A DNA stretch of 64,000 bases from an uncultured Elusimicrobia bacterium (GTDB lineage Bacteria; Elusimicrobiota; Elusimicrobia; UBA1565; UBA9628), in assembly GCA_903830945.1 (NCBI GenBank), contig CAIKVT010000058.1, positions 169,179 through 233,178 on the forward strand, written 5' to 3'. Under the pieces are notes generated by a model that was given only the letters and a program-made list of their open reading frames with translations, was not told the origin of the DNA and did not search any database. Of the stretch, positions 48,913 to 59,138 are shown piece by piece. The position numbers were made by a program, and so were the translations under genes. How positions within the stretch are numbered: position 1 is the stretch's first letter; each line of letters starts with the position of its first letter.

Positions 48913-50867
48913 CGCCGACCAAGCCGACCAGCCTTTTGGGCCTGCACGCGGGTGAAGATGCCGTCATCGAGTCCGTTTCCGGCGGCGACGAGCTGCGGGG
49001 GCGGCTTTCGGACATGGGACTGCATGAGGGCCGTCGCATCCGCCGCTTGGCGGATTCCGGCCGCGGTGGGCCGGTGGTCGTCGATGTCATGGGCTCGACC
49101 GTGGCTTTGGGACGCCGGATGGCGGGACATATCCTGGTCCGGGCTCGGGAGCACCGGTTGCTCTTGACCGGCAACCCGAACGTGGGAAAGAGCGTGGTCT
49201 TCTCGCGTTTGACAGGACTCGACGCGCTGTCATCGAACTATCCGGGCACCACGGTGGAGTTTCTCAGCGGCACCGCCCGGTTCCGGGGAGAGAGGTTCCA
49301 GGTCATAGACGTCCCCGGCGCTTACAGCCTTTCAGCCGCTTCGCCTGCCGAGAGCGTGGCCTGCCGGATCATCGAAAGCAGCCCAGAGGCCGTGGTCGTG
49401 CACGTCATAGACGCCACCAACCTGGAGCGCAACCTCCTTTTCGCCCTGCAGATGATCGAGCGCAGTCGGCGTTTGGTGCTCCTGCTCAATAAGCGGGACT
49501 TGGCGGCCCTGCGCGGCATCAGCATCGACGCGGAGGGCCTGGGCCGGCGGCTCGGGGTGCCGGTGGTGCCTTTCGTGGCCGTGACCGGAGAAGGCCTGCG
49601 CGAACTGGAGCGCGCTGTGCTGGGCCAGCTCCACGGCGATCCGCCCCGGCCCGCGTCCGTGCCTGCCGGAGACGACGGCAAGTGGCAGCTCATCGGAGAG
49701 CTGAGCCGGCAGATGCAGACCATTTCCCATAAGCATCCGGGTTTCACGGAGCGGCTAGCCGAGCTATCGATCCGGCCCGCGACCGGCATACCCATGGCTT
49801 TGGGGGCGCTGGCTGTCTCCTTTTTCGCGGTGCGCGTCGTAGCCGAGGGAGTCATTCACTGCCTTCTGGAGCCCGTTTTTCAGCATCTCTATCTTCCTTT
49901 GGTCCTGCGCATGGCGGAGCTCGTCTCGGGCTGGCCGGCCGTGAGCGTCTTCCTGGTCGGGGCGGGCAAGGGCCCTATGGACTCCTTCGGCGTGCTGACC
50001 ACGGGGGTTTACATCCCCTTCGTCGCGGTCCTGCCCTACCTGGCGGCCTTCTACTTCGTCTTGGGCTACCTGGAGGACCTGGGCTACCTGCCTCGGCTCG
50101 CGGTGATCCTGGACCGCGGCCTGCACAGCCTGGGCTTGCACGGCTACGGCGCCATCCCCATGATTCTGGGCTTGGGATGCAAGGTTCCGGGCCTGCTGGC
50201 GACCCGGGTGTTGGAGACGCCGCGCGAGCGCATTATAGCCATGACTCTCACGTTGCTCATCGCGCCCTGCCTGCCGCAGAGCGCCATGATCCTCAGCCAG
50301 GTCGGCAGGTTCGGCATCATTTACGTCCTGGCCGTCTTCGGGACCATCGCTCTGGTGGGGATCGCGGCCGGCATGCTGCTGCACCGGATGATGAAAGGGG
50401 ACTGCCCGGAGCTTTTCGTCGAAATCCCGCCCTATCAGTGGCCGCGGCTGGGCATGCTGACCCATAAGACTTGGCTGCGCGTGCGCGGTTTTCTGTGCGA
50501 GGCCGTTCCTCTGATCGCGGCCGGGGTGGCCTTGGTGGGCGCCTGCGACGCGTTGGGATTGCTGCGGGCCGTGTCCGAGGCTTGCGGGCCGGCCATGGTC
50601 CGGCTTTTCGGCCTGCCGGCTGAGATCGCGCCGTTGATGGTCCTGGGTTTTTTGAGAAAGGATGTGAGCATCGCGCTGTTGGCGACTTTCCACCTGGGGG
50701 CGGGCCAGGCCGTCGTGGCATCCGTGTTCCTGACTTTGTATCTGCCCTGCTTCGCGAGCCTTTCCGTGCTCGTGCGCGAGGCCGGCCTCAAGCAGGCTCT
50801 GGCTATCGCGGCCTTGAACCTGGCCTTCGCGGTGACGGCGGCCGGCGTCCTGCATCTGCTGATCTGA
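48909..50867 (+). CDS. feoAB: FeoA-FeoB fusion ferrous iron transporter
   Basis: N-terminal FeoA-like SH3 segment then FeoB G-domain 'LLLTGNPNVGKSVVFSRLTGLDALSSNYPGTTVEF...VIDVPGAYSL' and TM core 'GLGCKVPGLLATR'; GTGA overlap with fur. Confidence 0.92.
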   Translation: MTPTKPTSLLGLHAGEDAVIESVSGGDELRGRLSDMGLHEGRRIRRLADSGRGGPVVVDVMGSTVALGRRMAGHILVRAREHRLLLTGNPNVGKSVVFSRLTGLDALSSNYPGTTVEFLSGTARFRGERFQVIDVPGAYSLSAASPAESVACRIIESSPEAVVVHVIDATNLERNLLFALQMIERSRRLVLLLNKRDLAALRGISIDAEGLGRRLGVPVVPFVAVTGEGLRELERAVLGQLHGDPPRPASVPAGDDGKWQLIGELSRQMQTISHKHPGFTERLAELSIRPATGIPMALGALAVSFFAVRVVAEGVIHCLLEPVFQHLYLPLVLRMAELVSGWPAVSVFLVGAGKGPMDSFGVLTTGVYIPFVAVLPYLAAFYFVLGYLEDLGYLPRLAVILDRGLHSLGLHGYGAIPMILGLGCKVPGLLATRVLETPRERIIAMTLTLLIAPCLPQSAMILSQVGRFGIIYVLAVFGTIALVGIAAGMLLHRMMKGDCPELFVEIPPYQWPRLGMLTHKTWLRVRGFLCEAVPLIAAGVALVGACDALGLLRAVSEACGPAMVRLFGLPAEIAPLMVLGFLRKDVSIALLATFHLGAGQAVVASVFLTLYLPCFASLSVLVREAGLKQALAIAALNLAFAVTAAGVLHLLI

Positions 50868-50892
50868 CAGCGCGTTTGGGAGGAGCGATCTT

Positions 50893-52626
50893 ATGAGATC
50901 CACGGACGAAAATCTGGAAGACGACTTGGTCGCAGGCGGCCTGGTGAGCATCGAGAGGCTCGCGGAGATCAAGAGCGAGCTGGCGCGCATCGGCAAGGAC
51001 GCCCCGCCCTTGAAGGCCTTCCTGGTCAACCGGGGGTTCGTGCAGGAAGGTCAGATGCTGGCGCTGCAGGCCAAGCGACTCAACATCCCATTTGTCGTTC
51101 TCGAGGGCCTGGCTCCCGAGCCGGCCTTGGTGACTATGATCCCCGAGGAGATGGCGATGGACAAAGGCCTCCTCATCCTGGAGAAGCATGACCGCTGTCT
51201 TCTCGTGGCCATGCATAACCCTAGCGACCTGCCCACCATCGAACACCTTGAGAAGATGACTGGCTGCACGGTCAAGGTCGCCCTGGCCTCGCGTTGGGGC
51301 ATCTTGCACAAGCTCAGCGAGTACCACGACCACTACAAGATCAAGGTGGTGGAGAGGCTTCTGCGCAGCGTCAAGGACAAGGGCTATGAACTCAGTCGCT
51401 CCATCGGTCTGGACATCGATCTTGGGAAGGTCACCGAGGAGGCGCCCGTCATCAGGTCGGTCAATCTTTTCCTGCTGGGCGCCCTGCTCACTCGGGCCAG
51501 CGATATCCACCTGGTGCCGGACCGCAAGTCCCTGCACGTCAAGTATCGGGTCGACGGCATCTTGCAGGAGAGTCAGGTCCTGCCCATCGCAGCGGCCAGC
51601 TCGGTGGTCTCGCGCATCAAGGTCATGTGCTGCCTGGACATCGCCGAGAAGCGCCTGCCCCAGGACGGCAGCTTCCACATCCGCATCGAGGGCCGTGCCA
51701 TCGACTTCCGCGTCGCCATCACGCCTACCGTCTTCGGGGAGAAGGTCGTCATGCGCGTCCTCGACAAGGGCGCCATGATGCTGGGCCTCGACCACCTAGG
51801 CTTCGGCGGCGAGAGCCTGAAGACCTTCAAACAGCTCATCCATAAGCCCAACGGCATCATCCTCATCGTTGGTCCCACGGGCAGCGGTAAGACCACCACG
51901 CTTTATTCGGCCTTGAGCGTGCTCAACACGGGGGTCAAGAATATCACCACGGTCGAGGACCCCGTGGAGTATCAGATCGAGGGCCTGACCCAGATCCAGG
52001 TCAACTCGGAGATCGATCTGAGCTTCGCCAAGGTCCTGCGCTCGATCTTACGCCAGGATCCGGATATCATCCTGATCGGCGAGATCCGCGATCTGGAGAC
52101 GACCGAGATCGCGGTGCGCGCCGCGCTGACCGGGCACTTGGTCTTCGCCACCCTGCATACTAACAACGCAGCCGGCGCGGTGGCGCGTCTGACCGAGATG
52201 GGGGCGGCGCCGTATTTGATCGCGAGTTCCCTGCGCTGCGCCATGAGCCAGCGTCTGGTGCGCAGCATCTGTCCCGAGTGCAAGCAGTCTGTGGCGCTGA
52301 GCCCGGAGCACATCACCTTCTTCAAGGACCAACTCGGCCTTGAGCCGGCGCAGGCCAAGGCTTTCCGGGGTAAGGGCTGTCGCCATTGCTTCTTCACGGG
52401 CTTCCGCGGCCGCACCATCATTTCGGAGCTGCTCGTCGTCGGCGAGGACATCCGGCGCGAGATCGTGCTGAAGGCGACCTCCTCGCGGATCGAGGCGGCG
52501 GCTCTGCGCCAGGGCATGAGGACTATGCTCCAGGACGGCCTGGAGAAGGTACTCCGGGGCCTGACGACTTTGGATGAAGTGCTCGAGGTCTGCGAGGACG
52601 TCGAGGCTCCGCCTGCGATCGTTTAA
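50893..52626 (+). CDS. GspE/PilB-family secretion/pilus-assembly ATPase
   Basis: 'GIILIVGPTGSGKTTTLYSALSVLN', 'ITTVEDPVEYQIEGLTQIQVN', 'ILRQDPDIILIGEIRD', Cys motif 'CPEC...CRHC'. Confidence 0.93.
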   Translation: MRSTDENLEDDLVAGGLVSIERLAEIKSELARIGKDAPPLKAFLVNRGFVQEGQMLALQAKRLNIPFVVLEGLAPEPALVTMIPEEMAMDKGLLILEKHDRCLLVAMHNPSDLPTIEHLEKMTGCTVKVALASRWGILHKLSEYHDHYKIKVVERLLRSVKDKGYELSRSIGLDIDLGKVTEEAPVIRSVNLFLLGALLTRASDIHLVPDRKSLHVKYRVDGILQESQVLPIAAASSVVSRIKVMCCLDIAEKRLPQDGSFHIRIEGRAIDFRVAITPTVFGEKVVMRVLDKGAMMLGLDHLGFGGESLKTFKQLIHKPNGIILIVGPTGSGKTTTLYSALSVLNTGVKNITTVEDPVEYQIEGLTQIQVNSEIDLSFAKVLRSILRQDPDIILIGEIRDLETTEIAVRAALTGHLVFATLHTNNAAGAVARLTEMGAAPYLIASSLRCAMSQRLVRSICPECKQSVALSPEHITFFKDQLGLEPAQAKAFRGKGCRHCFFTGFRGRTIISELLVVGEDIRREIVLKATSSRIEAAALRQGMRTMLQDGLEKVLRGLTTLDEVLEVCEDVEAPPAIV

Positions 52627-52747
52627 GAGGAGCGCCGGGGCGGACGGCCCTCAGGCCAGCCGCTGGGCTGGCCGTTGCCTAGAGCTGCAACTCGGCCGAC
52701 CCGCCGGCGGTTTTCTAGGCTCCGTATTCGGATATGCCAAGCCGGCG

Positions 52748-55700
52748 TCACTGGACTGGCTTGTCTTTTGACTGCTGCATGAGACTCAATCTGTCCGTAA
52801 TGGTCGACTTCACTTTAGGCATGTCGATCTTTCCGGATCCCAGGGTCGGCAATGATTCCACGGCGAAGAATTTGTCGCGGTCGGGGATCCACAATTTCGG
52901 CAGGTCGCTGGCGTTGAGATCCTTCCACAGCTGATCGACATCGCCCGCGAACCCTGCCGAAAGGACGGCGAGGGCTTCGCCCTTCCTGGCATCCGGGACG
53001 CTGGTCACTACGAAGCATCGGTCCAGGGAGCGGGTCAGTTCATGCAGCTTCGCCTCGATCTTGATGTGGGGCACCATCTCCCCTCCGATCTTCGAGAACC
53101 GGGACAGACGGTCGGTGATTTCGATGAAGCCGTCGTCATCGATGGCGGAGATGTCCCCCGTGATATACCAGCCGTCCCGCATGACCTCTCGGGTCTTCTC
53201 CGGATCGTTCAGATAGCCCTTCATGACGTTGGGCCCGCGCACCAGCATGAGCCCGTTGGTCCCGGCACCCAGCGGCTGGAAGGATTCCGGGTCCACGATC
53301 TTGACGCTGATCCCCGGCAGCGGGCGGCCGATCTTTCCGACTTTCCGCCCCACCTCCATGACGTCTCCGTCCATGATGTCGGGGACGTTCATCGCCACCG
53401 CGGGGGATAGTTCCGTGCAGCCGTAGCCTTCCAGTATGGGGACGCCGTATTTGGACTCGAAGGCTTGGGCGAGCTCCGGGCGAAGCTTTTCCGCTCCGGC
53501 GACGACGAACCGGACGGAAGAGAGATCTTCCTTGGGGAGCTTGCGCAGGTACGCGGAGAGGAATGTGGGGGTCCCCAGCATGAAGGTCACGCGCTGCTCC
53601 CGGCAGATCTTCCCGATAGTCTTGCAATCCAGGGGATTCGTGTGATAGGCGGCCTTGAAGGCCGCGAGCAAAGGCAGCCAGAGTGTGACCGTGTAGCCGA
53701 AGGAATGGAAGAACGGCAGCACTCCCAGCAACACGTCCGCTTCCCTCATGTGCAGGATCATGGTCAGGGCCTGGATGTTGGAGAGGATGTTGCCCTGCGT
53801 CAGCACGACGCCTTTGGGGGCGCCCGTGCTCCCTGAGGTGAACATGACGGTCGCGGTATCTTCCAATGTCCCGGGGGCGACTCGGAAGATGGTCCGGCGC
53901 AAGATGAATCTGGGCAGGAACCGGACCGCGGCGACGGCGGACAACTTTTCGAGGAGCGTGACCTTGGCCAGGAGGGATTCTAAAATGACGAACCGTTCCT
54001 CCGGCGGCCAGCCGAGTTTCTTCAGCATCTTGTCCGACGTGACGACCCTCCCGATGCCGGCCTTCTGGCAGATCTCCAAGAGGGATTGCCGGGAGAGCGT
54101 GTAGTTGAGGTTGATCGGGATGCATCCCTCGGCGGTCAGGGCAAGATTGGCGGCGACCGCCCCCACGGACGGGGGCAGCAGGACGCCGACCGGGCTCCCC
54201 TTGGTCGCCGCAGCGCCGATGGACTCATGGATCTTCTTCCCCAGGATCGCCGCGAGCGTGAGGAGCTGCCGGTAGGTCAGCTCCTTCCCGGAGGAATCGC
54301 AGACGATCTTTTGGCGGGGGAAAGCCTTGGCTTGTCCCAGGAAGGTCTCGAAAAGCGTCGGTTCCTTCTTGCGGTGGATGGCGAAGGCGTCGGCGCCCAG
54401 GTCCATCACGGACTGCCGTATCTGGGCCGACGAGGGGTTCTGGAGAGGTTCGCCGAAGGTGACGGTCACCGGATAAGGCAGCCGCTTCGGCCATTTCCAC
54501 AACCACTGGCCGCCCTCGAAGCTGAAGATGCTTCCCCAGACGCCCTCCAAATGGACCGGCACCACGGGGACGTCCATCCCCTTCATGATGACCTCGATGC
54601 CCCTCTTGAAGCCCATCATGAACCCGCCCTGCCTGGAGATCTGCCCTTCCGCGAAGATGCAGACCACGTGCCCTTCTTCGAGTTTCTTACGCGCCTGCAG
54701 CAGGGATCTGAGGATGTCTTTGGGTTTATCCTTATCCGAGACCGGGATGACTTCCATGAATTTGGCGAAAGGATGGATCAGGGGTTTTTCGTACATGTCC
54801 CGGAACATGATGAAGCGCACGGAGCGGGAGATGGCGCCGGCCACCAGGAACGGGTCGACCATGGACACATGGTTGGGCACGAGCAGCGCCGGGCCGCTGA
54901 TAGGCACGTTGGCGCGCCCGATCACGCGCAGTCGGTACACGAAATTGGTGAGGAAATAGAGGACCAGGCGCACGAAGGATTGCGGGAGATAATAAAGGAT
55001 GGCCGCGGTGGCGAGCAGCGAGATGGATCCCAGGACCAGGAAGATCTGGGCGGGATCGGCCTTGCAGACGGCCCCCATGAGCCATAAGAATCCGCCGGCC
55101 AAGGCGATGGCGATGAAAGACAGGAAGTTGGAGGTGGCGAGGATCCGGCCTCGGTCGGATTTTGGGCTCTGCAGCTGGATCAAGGTGTTCAGGGGGATGA
55201 CGAAGAAGCCGGAGGAGGCGCCCAGGATGAACGCGTCGCGCAGCGTGCGGGTCAGGGAGCCGTGCGAGAAATACAGGTCGATCGTGAAAGCGCTCACCCC
55301 GATGGCGCCCAGGGGCACAAGTCCCAACTCGACCTTGCCTTGCGAGAGCTTGCCCGCCAGCCAGCTTCCCAGCGCGATGCCGACGACGATGGCGGTCAAC
55401 AGAACGCCGGATACCTGGTCCGACAGATGCATCACCTGCTTGACGTAGACCAGGGTATTGAGGTGCATGACGCCGCCGATGAACCAGAAATAGGATGAGG
55501 CGATCAGGCTCAAGACCAACGGCCGGCTGCCGCGGATGAGTGCCCAGTTGCTGAAGAGGTCGGGCCAGGGATTCCATTGGAGGGGTTGCGCGGGGTTCGC
55601 GGCCGGGGTCTTTTCGATCAGCAGGCTTCCCAGGATGCTGCCCACGGCCATCAGGCCGGTGACGACGGCGATGAGATGGATGTTGCCGATGATCAGCGTC

Positions 55701-56173
55701 CCCACGATGTTGCCCAACAGCATCGCCACGACGCTGGCCCCGTTCAGATATCCGTTGGCGGTGGAAAGCTCCGCCTCGGATCTCAGTTCCGGCAGGATGC
55801 CGTATTTCGACGGGGCGAAGAACGTGCTCTGCAAGGCCAGCAGGAACAATCCGGCCATGATCATGGGGATGCTTCTCATGTAGATGCCGGTGATGGCTAT
55901 GGCCACGATGAACAGGTCGAAGGATTTTACCAGGACGATGATCTTCCGCTTGCTCCAGCGGTCCGCCAGGCGGCCGGCCGCCAATGAGAAGAGGAGGAAC
56001 GGGATCGCGAACACGATGCCTGACAAGGCCACGAGTTTTTGGGCGGTTATCCCTTCCACCCACCTGACGATGAGGAGGGCGACCACGATCTGAAAGACGT
56101 TGTCGTTGAAGGCTCCGAAGAACTGCGTGCCCAGCAGCGCCCAGAACGACCGGTTCTGTGTCTTGTTATCCAT
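52748..56173 (-). CDS. aas: LplT-type MFS / PlsC acyltransferase / acyl-ACP synthetase fusion (Aas-like)
   Basis: MFS N-terminus, PlsC 'LVPNHVSMVDPFLVAGA', AMP-binding 'TATVMFTSGSTGAPKGVVLTQGNI' and 'GWYITGDISAIDDDGFIEITDR'. Confidence 0.9.
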   Translation of the reverse strand: MDNKTQNRSFWALLGTQFFGAFNDNVFQIVVALLIVRWVEGITAQKLVALSGIVFAIPFLLFSLAAGRLADRWSKRKIIVLVKSFDLFIVAIAITGIYMRSIPMIMAGLFLLALQSTFFAPSKYGILPELRSEAELSTANGYLNGASVVAMLLGNIVGTLIIGNIHLIAVVTGLMAVGSILGSLLIEKTPAANPAQPLQWNPWPDLFSNWALIRGSRPLVLSLIASSYFWFIGGVMHLNTLVYVKQVMHLSDQVSGVLLTAIVVGIALGSWLAGKLSQGKVELGLVPLGAIGVSAFTIDLYFSHGSLTRTLRDAFILGASSGFFVIPLNTLIQLQSPKSDRGRILATSNFLSFIAIALAGGFLWLMGAVCKADPAQIFLVLGSISLLATAAILYYLPQSFVRLVLYFLTNFVYRLRVIGRANVPISGPALLVPNHVSMVDPFLVAGAISRSVRFIMFRDMYEKPLIHPFAKFMEVIPVSDKDKPKDILRSLLQARKKLEEGHVVCIFAEGQISRQGGFMMGFKRGIEVIMKGMDVPVVPVHLEGVWGSIFSFEGGQWLWKWPKRLPYPVTVTFGEPLQNPSSAQIRQSVMDLGADAFAIHRKKEPTLFETFLGQAKAFPRQKIVCDSSGKELTYRQLLTLAAILGKKIHESIGAAATKGSPVGVLLPPSVGAVAANLALTAEGCIPINLNYTLSRQSLLEICQKAGIGRVVTSDKMLKKLGWPPEERFVILESLLAKVTLLEKLSAVAAVRFLPRFILRRTIFRVAPGTLEDTATVMFTSGSTGAPKGVVLTQGNILSNIQALTMILHMREADVLLGVLPFFHSFGYTVTLWLPLLAAFKAAYHTNPLDCKTIGKICREQRVTFMLGTPTFLSAYLRKLPKEDLSSVRFVVAGAEKLRPELAQAFESKYGVPILEGYGCTELSPAVAMNVPDIMDGDVMEVGRKVGKIGRPLPGISVKIVDPESFQPLGAGTNGLMLVRGPNVMKGYLNDPEKTREVMRDGWYITGDISAIDDDGFIEITDRLSRFSKIGGEMVPHIKIEAKLHELTRSLDRCFVVTSVPDARKGEALAVLSAGFAGDVDQLWKDLNASDLPKLWIPDRDKFFAVESLPTLGSGKIDMPKVKSTITDRLSLMQQSKDKPVQ

Positions 56174-56177
56174 GGTC

Positions 56178-56843
56178 TCAGTTCTTTTGTTCCCGCGGCG
56201 GGATGGCGATCAGCCAATGGTCCACGGGGCGGGCCAGCGTCTCGGAGCAGCTGGCGACCAAAAGCGAGGTTACGATCCCCGTGAAGACGTCCATCATATA
56301 ATGGGCGCGGAGGATCAGGACCGTCGCGATCTCGAATGTCACGACGGCTATGGCCAGGGTGGTCAGCCATCTTTTTTTGAAACGCGCCAGCTCCGTCGCG
56401 CCGTAGACCGCGATGGACGTGTGTCCCGAGAAGAACAGGTCCGTGGATACGCCGTAGGTCACTAGCAATGAGGGGAACCCCGGATCATGCCAGAGGACGT
56501 TCTCCGGCGGCTGCAGCGAGGTGAGTCCCTGGCATATCTGTCTGAGAAGGAAGACGGCCATGAGCCCCACAAGAGGGCGGAGGCTGGGGCCGAAGATGCT
56601 CCAGAGGATGAGGAAGAGCCCGAGCAGGTCTATGAACAGGGAGCTGGCGATCAGCAGACCGTTGACGGCGCCGGGGCGGACCGACAAGGCCGCATTGAGA
56701 GGAGCGGTGAGCTCGTGGACCCGGTCCGAGATGCCATGCGGCGGAAGCCCGCGCCGGCCGATGAGGGCCTGGGTCTGAAACCAGGCGATGAGCGCCGCCG
56801 CGACCAGTAGGACTCGCCAAAAGCGATTCTTGCTCCGCGTCAT
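56178..56843 (-). CDS. PAP2-like membrane phosphatase/phosphotransferase (PAP2_C type)
   Basis: 'DLFFSGHTSIAVYGATELARF...ILRAHYMMDVFTGIV'. Confidence 0.78.
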   Translation of the reverse strand: MTRSKNRFWRVLLVAAALIAWFQTQALIGRRGLPPHGISDRVHELTAPLNAALSVRPGAVNGLLIASSLFIDLLGLFLILWSIFGPSLRPLVGLMAVFLLRQICQGLTSLQPPENVLWHDPGFPSLLVTYGVSTDLFFSGHTSIAVYGATELARFKKRWLTTLAIAVVTFEIATVLILRAHYMMDVFTGIVTSLLVASCSETLARPVDHWLIAIPPREQKN

Positions 56844-56926
56844 ATCAAGCCGGCTCAGCCAGCAAACATGATTCCATCGGCAATATAATACTTTTTCTCG
56901 GTCCCTGGGGAGCCGGGAGTACGCCA

Positions 56927-56994
56927 GTGGGGAGGTTCAGTGGCAGTGGTTGGCGCAGCGACTTGGCCAAAGTGGCCTAATTTCTCTTGACAAA
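56927..56994 (+). repeat. 68-bp direct repeat, copy A
   Basis: About 58/68 identical by hand alignment to copy B. Confidence 0.85.
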
Positions 56995-56995
56995 G

Positions 56996-59071
56996 TTAGA
57001 CTTGCGGTGGTTTTCCAGGGCCCTGGGCAGTGAGTTTCATGCCGCCCGCCATGAGGCTGGCGATGAAGGCGGAAAGCACGTTGGACGAGCCGTCTCCCTG
57101 GCCGGAGGCTCCCTGGATGAGGATGTCCGGGGTGATTTTTACCTTGCCGCCCGCGACCTGCTTCATGATTTCTATTATGGAGAGGGGGTTTTGGCCCAGG
57201 GCTTCGGCCTGCTTGCGGTAGGCTTCGGCCGTGGCCTGCCCGATCGCGAATATCTTCGCGCCCTCGGCCTTTCCTACCGCCTCGATGCCCGCCGCGATGC
57301 CTTCCTGCTCGAGGCGCGTGGCCTGCCCCCGGCCTTCGGCCAGGATGACGGCCTGCTGCTTCTGCTGGCTGGCGATCTGCACATCGATCTCGGCCTTGAC
57401 CAGGTTCGGCTGCAGGTCCGCCTGAGCCTTGGTCTTCTCCATCTCCTTGCGGCGGCCCTCGGCCTCCTGCTGGGCGTCGAACATGGACATCTGCTGGGAG
57501 GCCACGACCTTGTTGGTCAGCGTCTGCATGAGGCGCTCGGGCAGGACGATCTGGCAGATCAGGACGCTCACGCACTCCACGTAGTACTTCTTGAGCTCCT
57601 CGCTGACGTGCTGCTCGGCCATGCGCTGCTGCTCGTGGCGGTCCTGCATGAACTTCATGGCCTCCGTGGCCGAGGCCTGGTTGCGGTAGGAGCTGTCGAT
57701 GAGCGGATGGATCACGTGCTCGATGAGGTTGTCGATGGTCCCGATGCGCGCGACCATGTGCGGGGCCTGCTGCGGGAGCACGCGCAGGATGACTTTGACC
57801 TCGACCGTCATCTGGAATCCGTCCTTGGATACGATGGAGAGGGGGTCGAAGATGCGGGGCAGCTTCTCTTCGATCTTCCCGCCCGCCCAGTCGATGGTGA
57901 TGTTGGTCGTGGGGATGATGTGGGGGGTGAAGGCGAGCTTGTTGAGGTAGTACGTTCCCGGACCGACCACCTCCCGCTGGATGCCGCGGAAGCCCGAGTC
58001 CACCACGTAGCGCTCTACGCCCTGCTTGATGAGGTCCTCCGATTTCCCCGCCGTGGTCTGTGTGGCCGGGTCCTTTCCGATGTTGGAAACAATGACCGCC
58101 ACCTCGCCGCGCTGGACTACGGCCACGTCGTCTTGGAGCACATCGAACATCAGCGGGTTGACGTAGTAGGTTCCGGGCTTGAGAAAGTCGAGCTGGGGCC
58201 CGCGCTGGCCATCGTTGGACAGGAAGCCTGCGGCATCCTGGAAGTCCCGGTGGCCCGGGACGGATTTGGCGACATATTCTGTCGAGGGCAATGGCTCGCC
58301 GTCCCGGGCCGTGATGAGGGCGACTTTCTTGGCGGGAACGATGGTGGCCTCGCGGACCTCGACCTGGAAGAGCTTGGGGTTGATGCGGTAGGTGCCGGGC
58401 AGCAGGATTTCGATCTGGGGGCCCTTTTGTCCGCCCTTTTCGAGGAAGGCCTGCCCGTTCTGGAAGTTGTCGTGCCCATCGGCCTTGCGGCCCAGCAGCC
58501 GCCCGGGGGCGATGGGCGCCCCGTCGGTGGCCACGACCACGCCGATCTTGTTGTTTCCGATGCTGACGGCGGGCACGTTGGAGAACTTGAACAGGTACGG
58601 GTTGAGCCGGTAGAGCCCCGGCGGCAGGATTTCGATCTGGGGCCCTTTTTGCCCGCCGTTGTTGAGGAACGATTCCCCGTCCTGAAAGAGGTTGTGCCCG
58701 GGGACCACCCCGGCGAATATTTTGCCCGGCGGCACGGGCTTGCCGTCGATGGACTCGACCAGGCCGATCTCGTTGGTGTTCACCGCGAACATCGGCTGTT
58801 TGCCGACGCGATACAAAAATGGGGTCAGCAGGTGCAGTCCGGGCCCGAGGATGCGGGCCTGCACGCCCACCTCGTCGGCCATGGCCACCACGCGGCCTTC
58901 CGGCATGGACTTGCCCAGCCAGCGGCGTTCCAGAACCGCGATTTGCGTGCCGCCTACGATTACGACGGAGTTGTAGACCACGATAATCAGGAGGATGATG
59001 AGAATGAAGAGCGTCAGGCCGCCAGACCCGCCGCCGATGAGCAGATTGAACAATCCGTTTAATGGGTCCAT
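56996..59071 (-). CDS. Membrane-anchored SPFH/Band7 protein with N-terminal 74-aa-periodic repeats and flotillin-like C-terminal helix
   Basis: TM 'LFILIILLIIVVYNSVVIVGG', repeats 'GGQKGPQIEILxPGTYRxNPxLF', Band7 region, Ala/Glu/Gln-rich coiled coil; start trimmed to ATG 59071 with AGGAG SD. Confidence 0.82.
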   Translation of the reverse strand: MDPLNGLFNLLIGGGSGGLTLFILIILLIIVVYNSVVIVGGTQIAVLERRWLGKSMPEGRVVAMADEVGVQARILGPGLHLLTPFLYRVGKQPMFAVNTNEIGLVESIDGKPVPPGKIFAGVVPGHNLFQDGESFLNNGGQKGPQIEILPPGLYRLNPYLFKFSNVPAVSIGNNKIGVVVATDGAPIAPGRLLGRKADGHDNFQNGQAFLEKGGQKGPQIEILLPGTYRINPKLFQVEVREATIVPAKKVALITARDGEPLPSTEYVAKSVPGHRDFQDAAGFLSNDGQRGPQLDFLKPGTYYVNPLMFDVLQDDVAVVQRGEVAVIVSNIGKDPATQTTAGKSEDLIKQGVERYVVDSGFRGIQREVVGPGTYYLNKLAFTPHIIPTTNITIDWAGGKIEEKLPRIFDPLSIVSKDGFQMTVEVKVILRVLPQQAPHMVARIGTIDNLIEHVIHPLIDSSYRNQASATEAMKFMQDRHEQQRMAEQHVSEELKKYYVECVSVLICQIVLPERLMQTLTNKVVASQQMSMFDAQQEAEGRRKEMEKTKAQADLQPNLVKAEIDVQIASQQKQQAVILAEGRGQATRLEQEGIAAGIEAVGKAEGAKIFAIGQATAEAYRKQAEALGQNPLSIIEIMKQVAGGKVKITPDILIQGASGQGDGSSNVLSAFIASLMAGGMKLTAQGPGKPPQV

Positions 59072-59138
59072 GGAGTCTCCTGTGGCATCTCTCGGCAACA
59101 TATCATGTTGCCGCTGGTACGTCAATAGACCTTGCGCG

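Noticed and set aside
53136-56063. Long minus-strand ORFs 53136-54125 and 54732-56063 and plus-strand ORF 54086-55087
   Set aside because: All lie inside the LplT/PlsC/Aas fusion in other frames; Arg/Gly/Pro/His-rich with no recognisable domains.
56987-59062. 691-aa plus-strand ORF
   Set aside because: Exactly antisense to the SPFH gene, which has clear domains; Leu/Asp/Val-rich translation is a codon-bias shadow.
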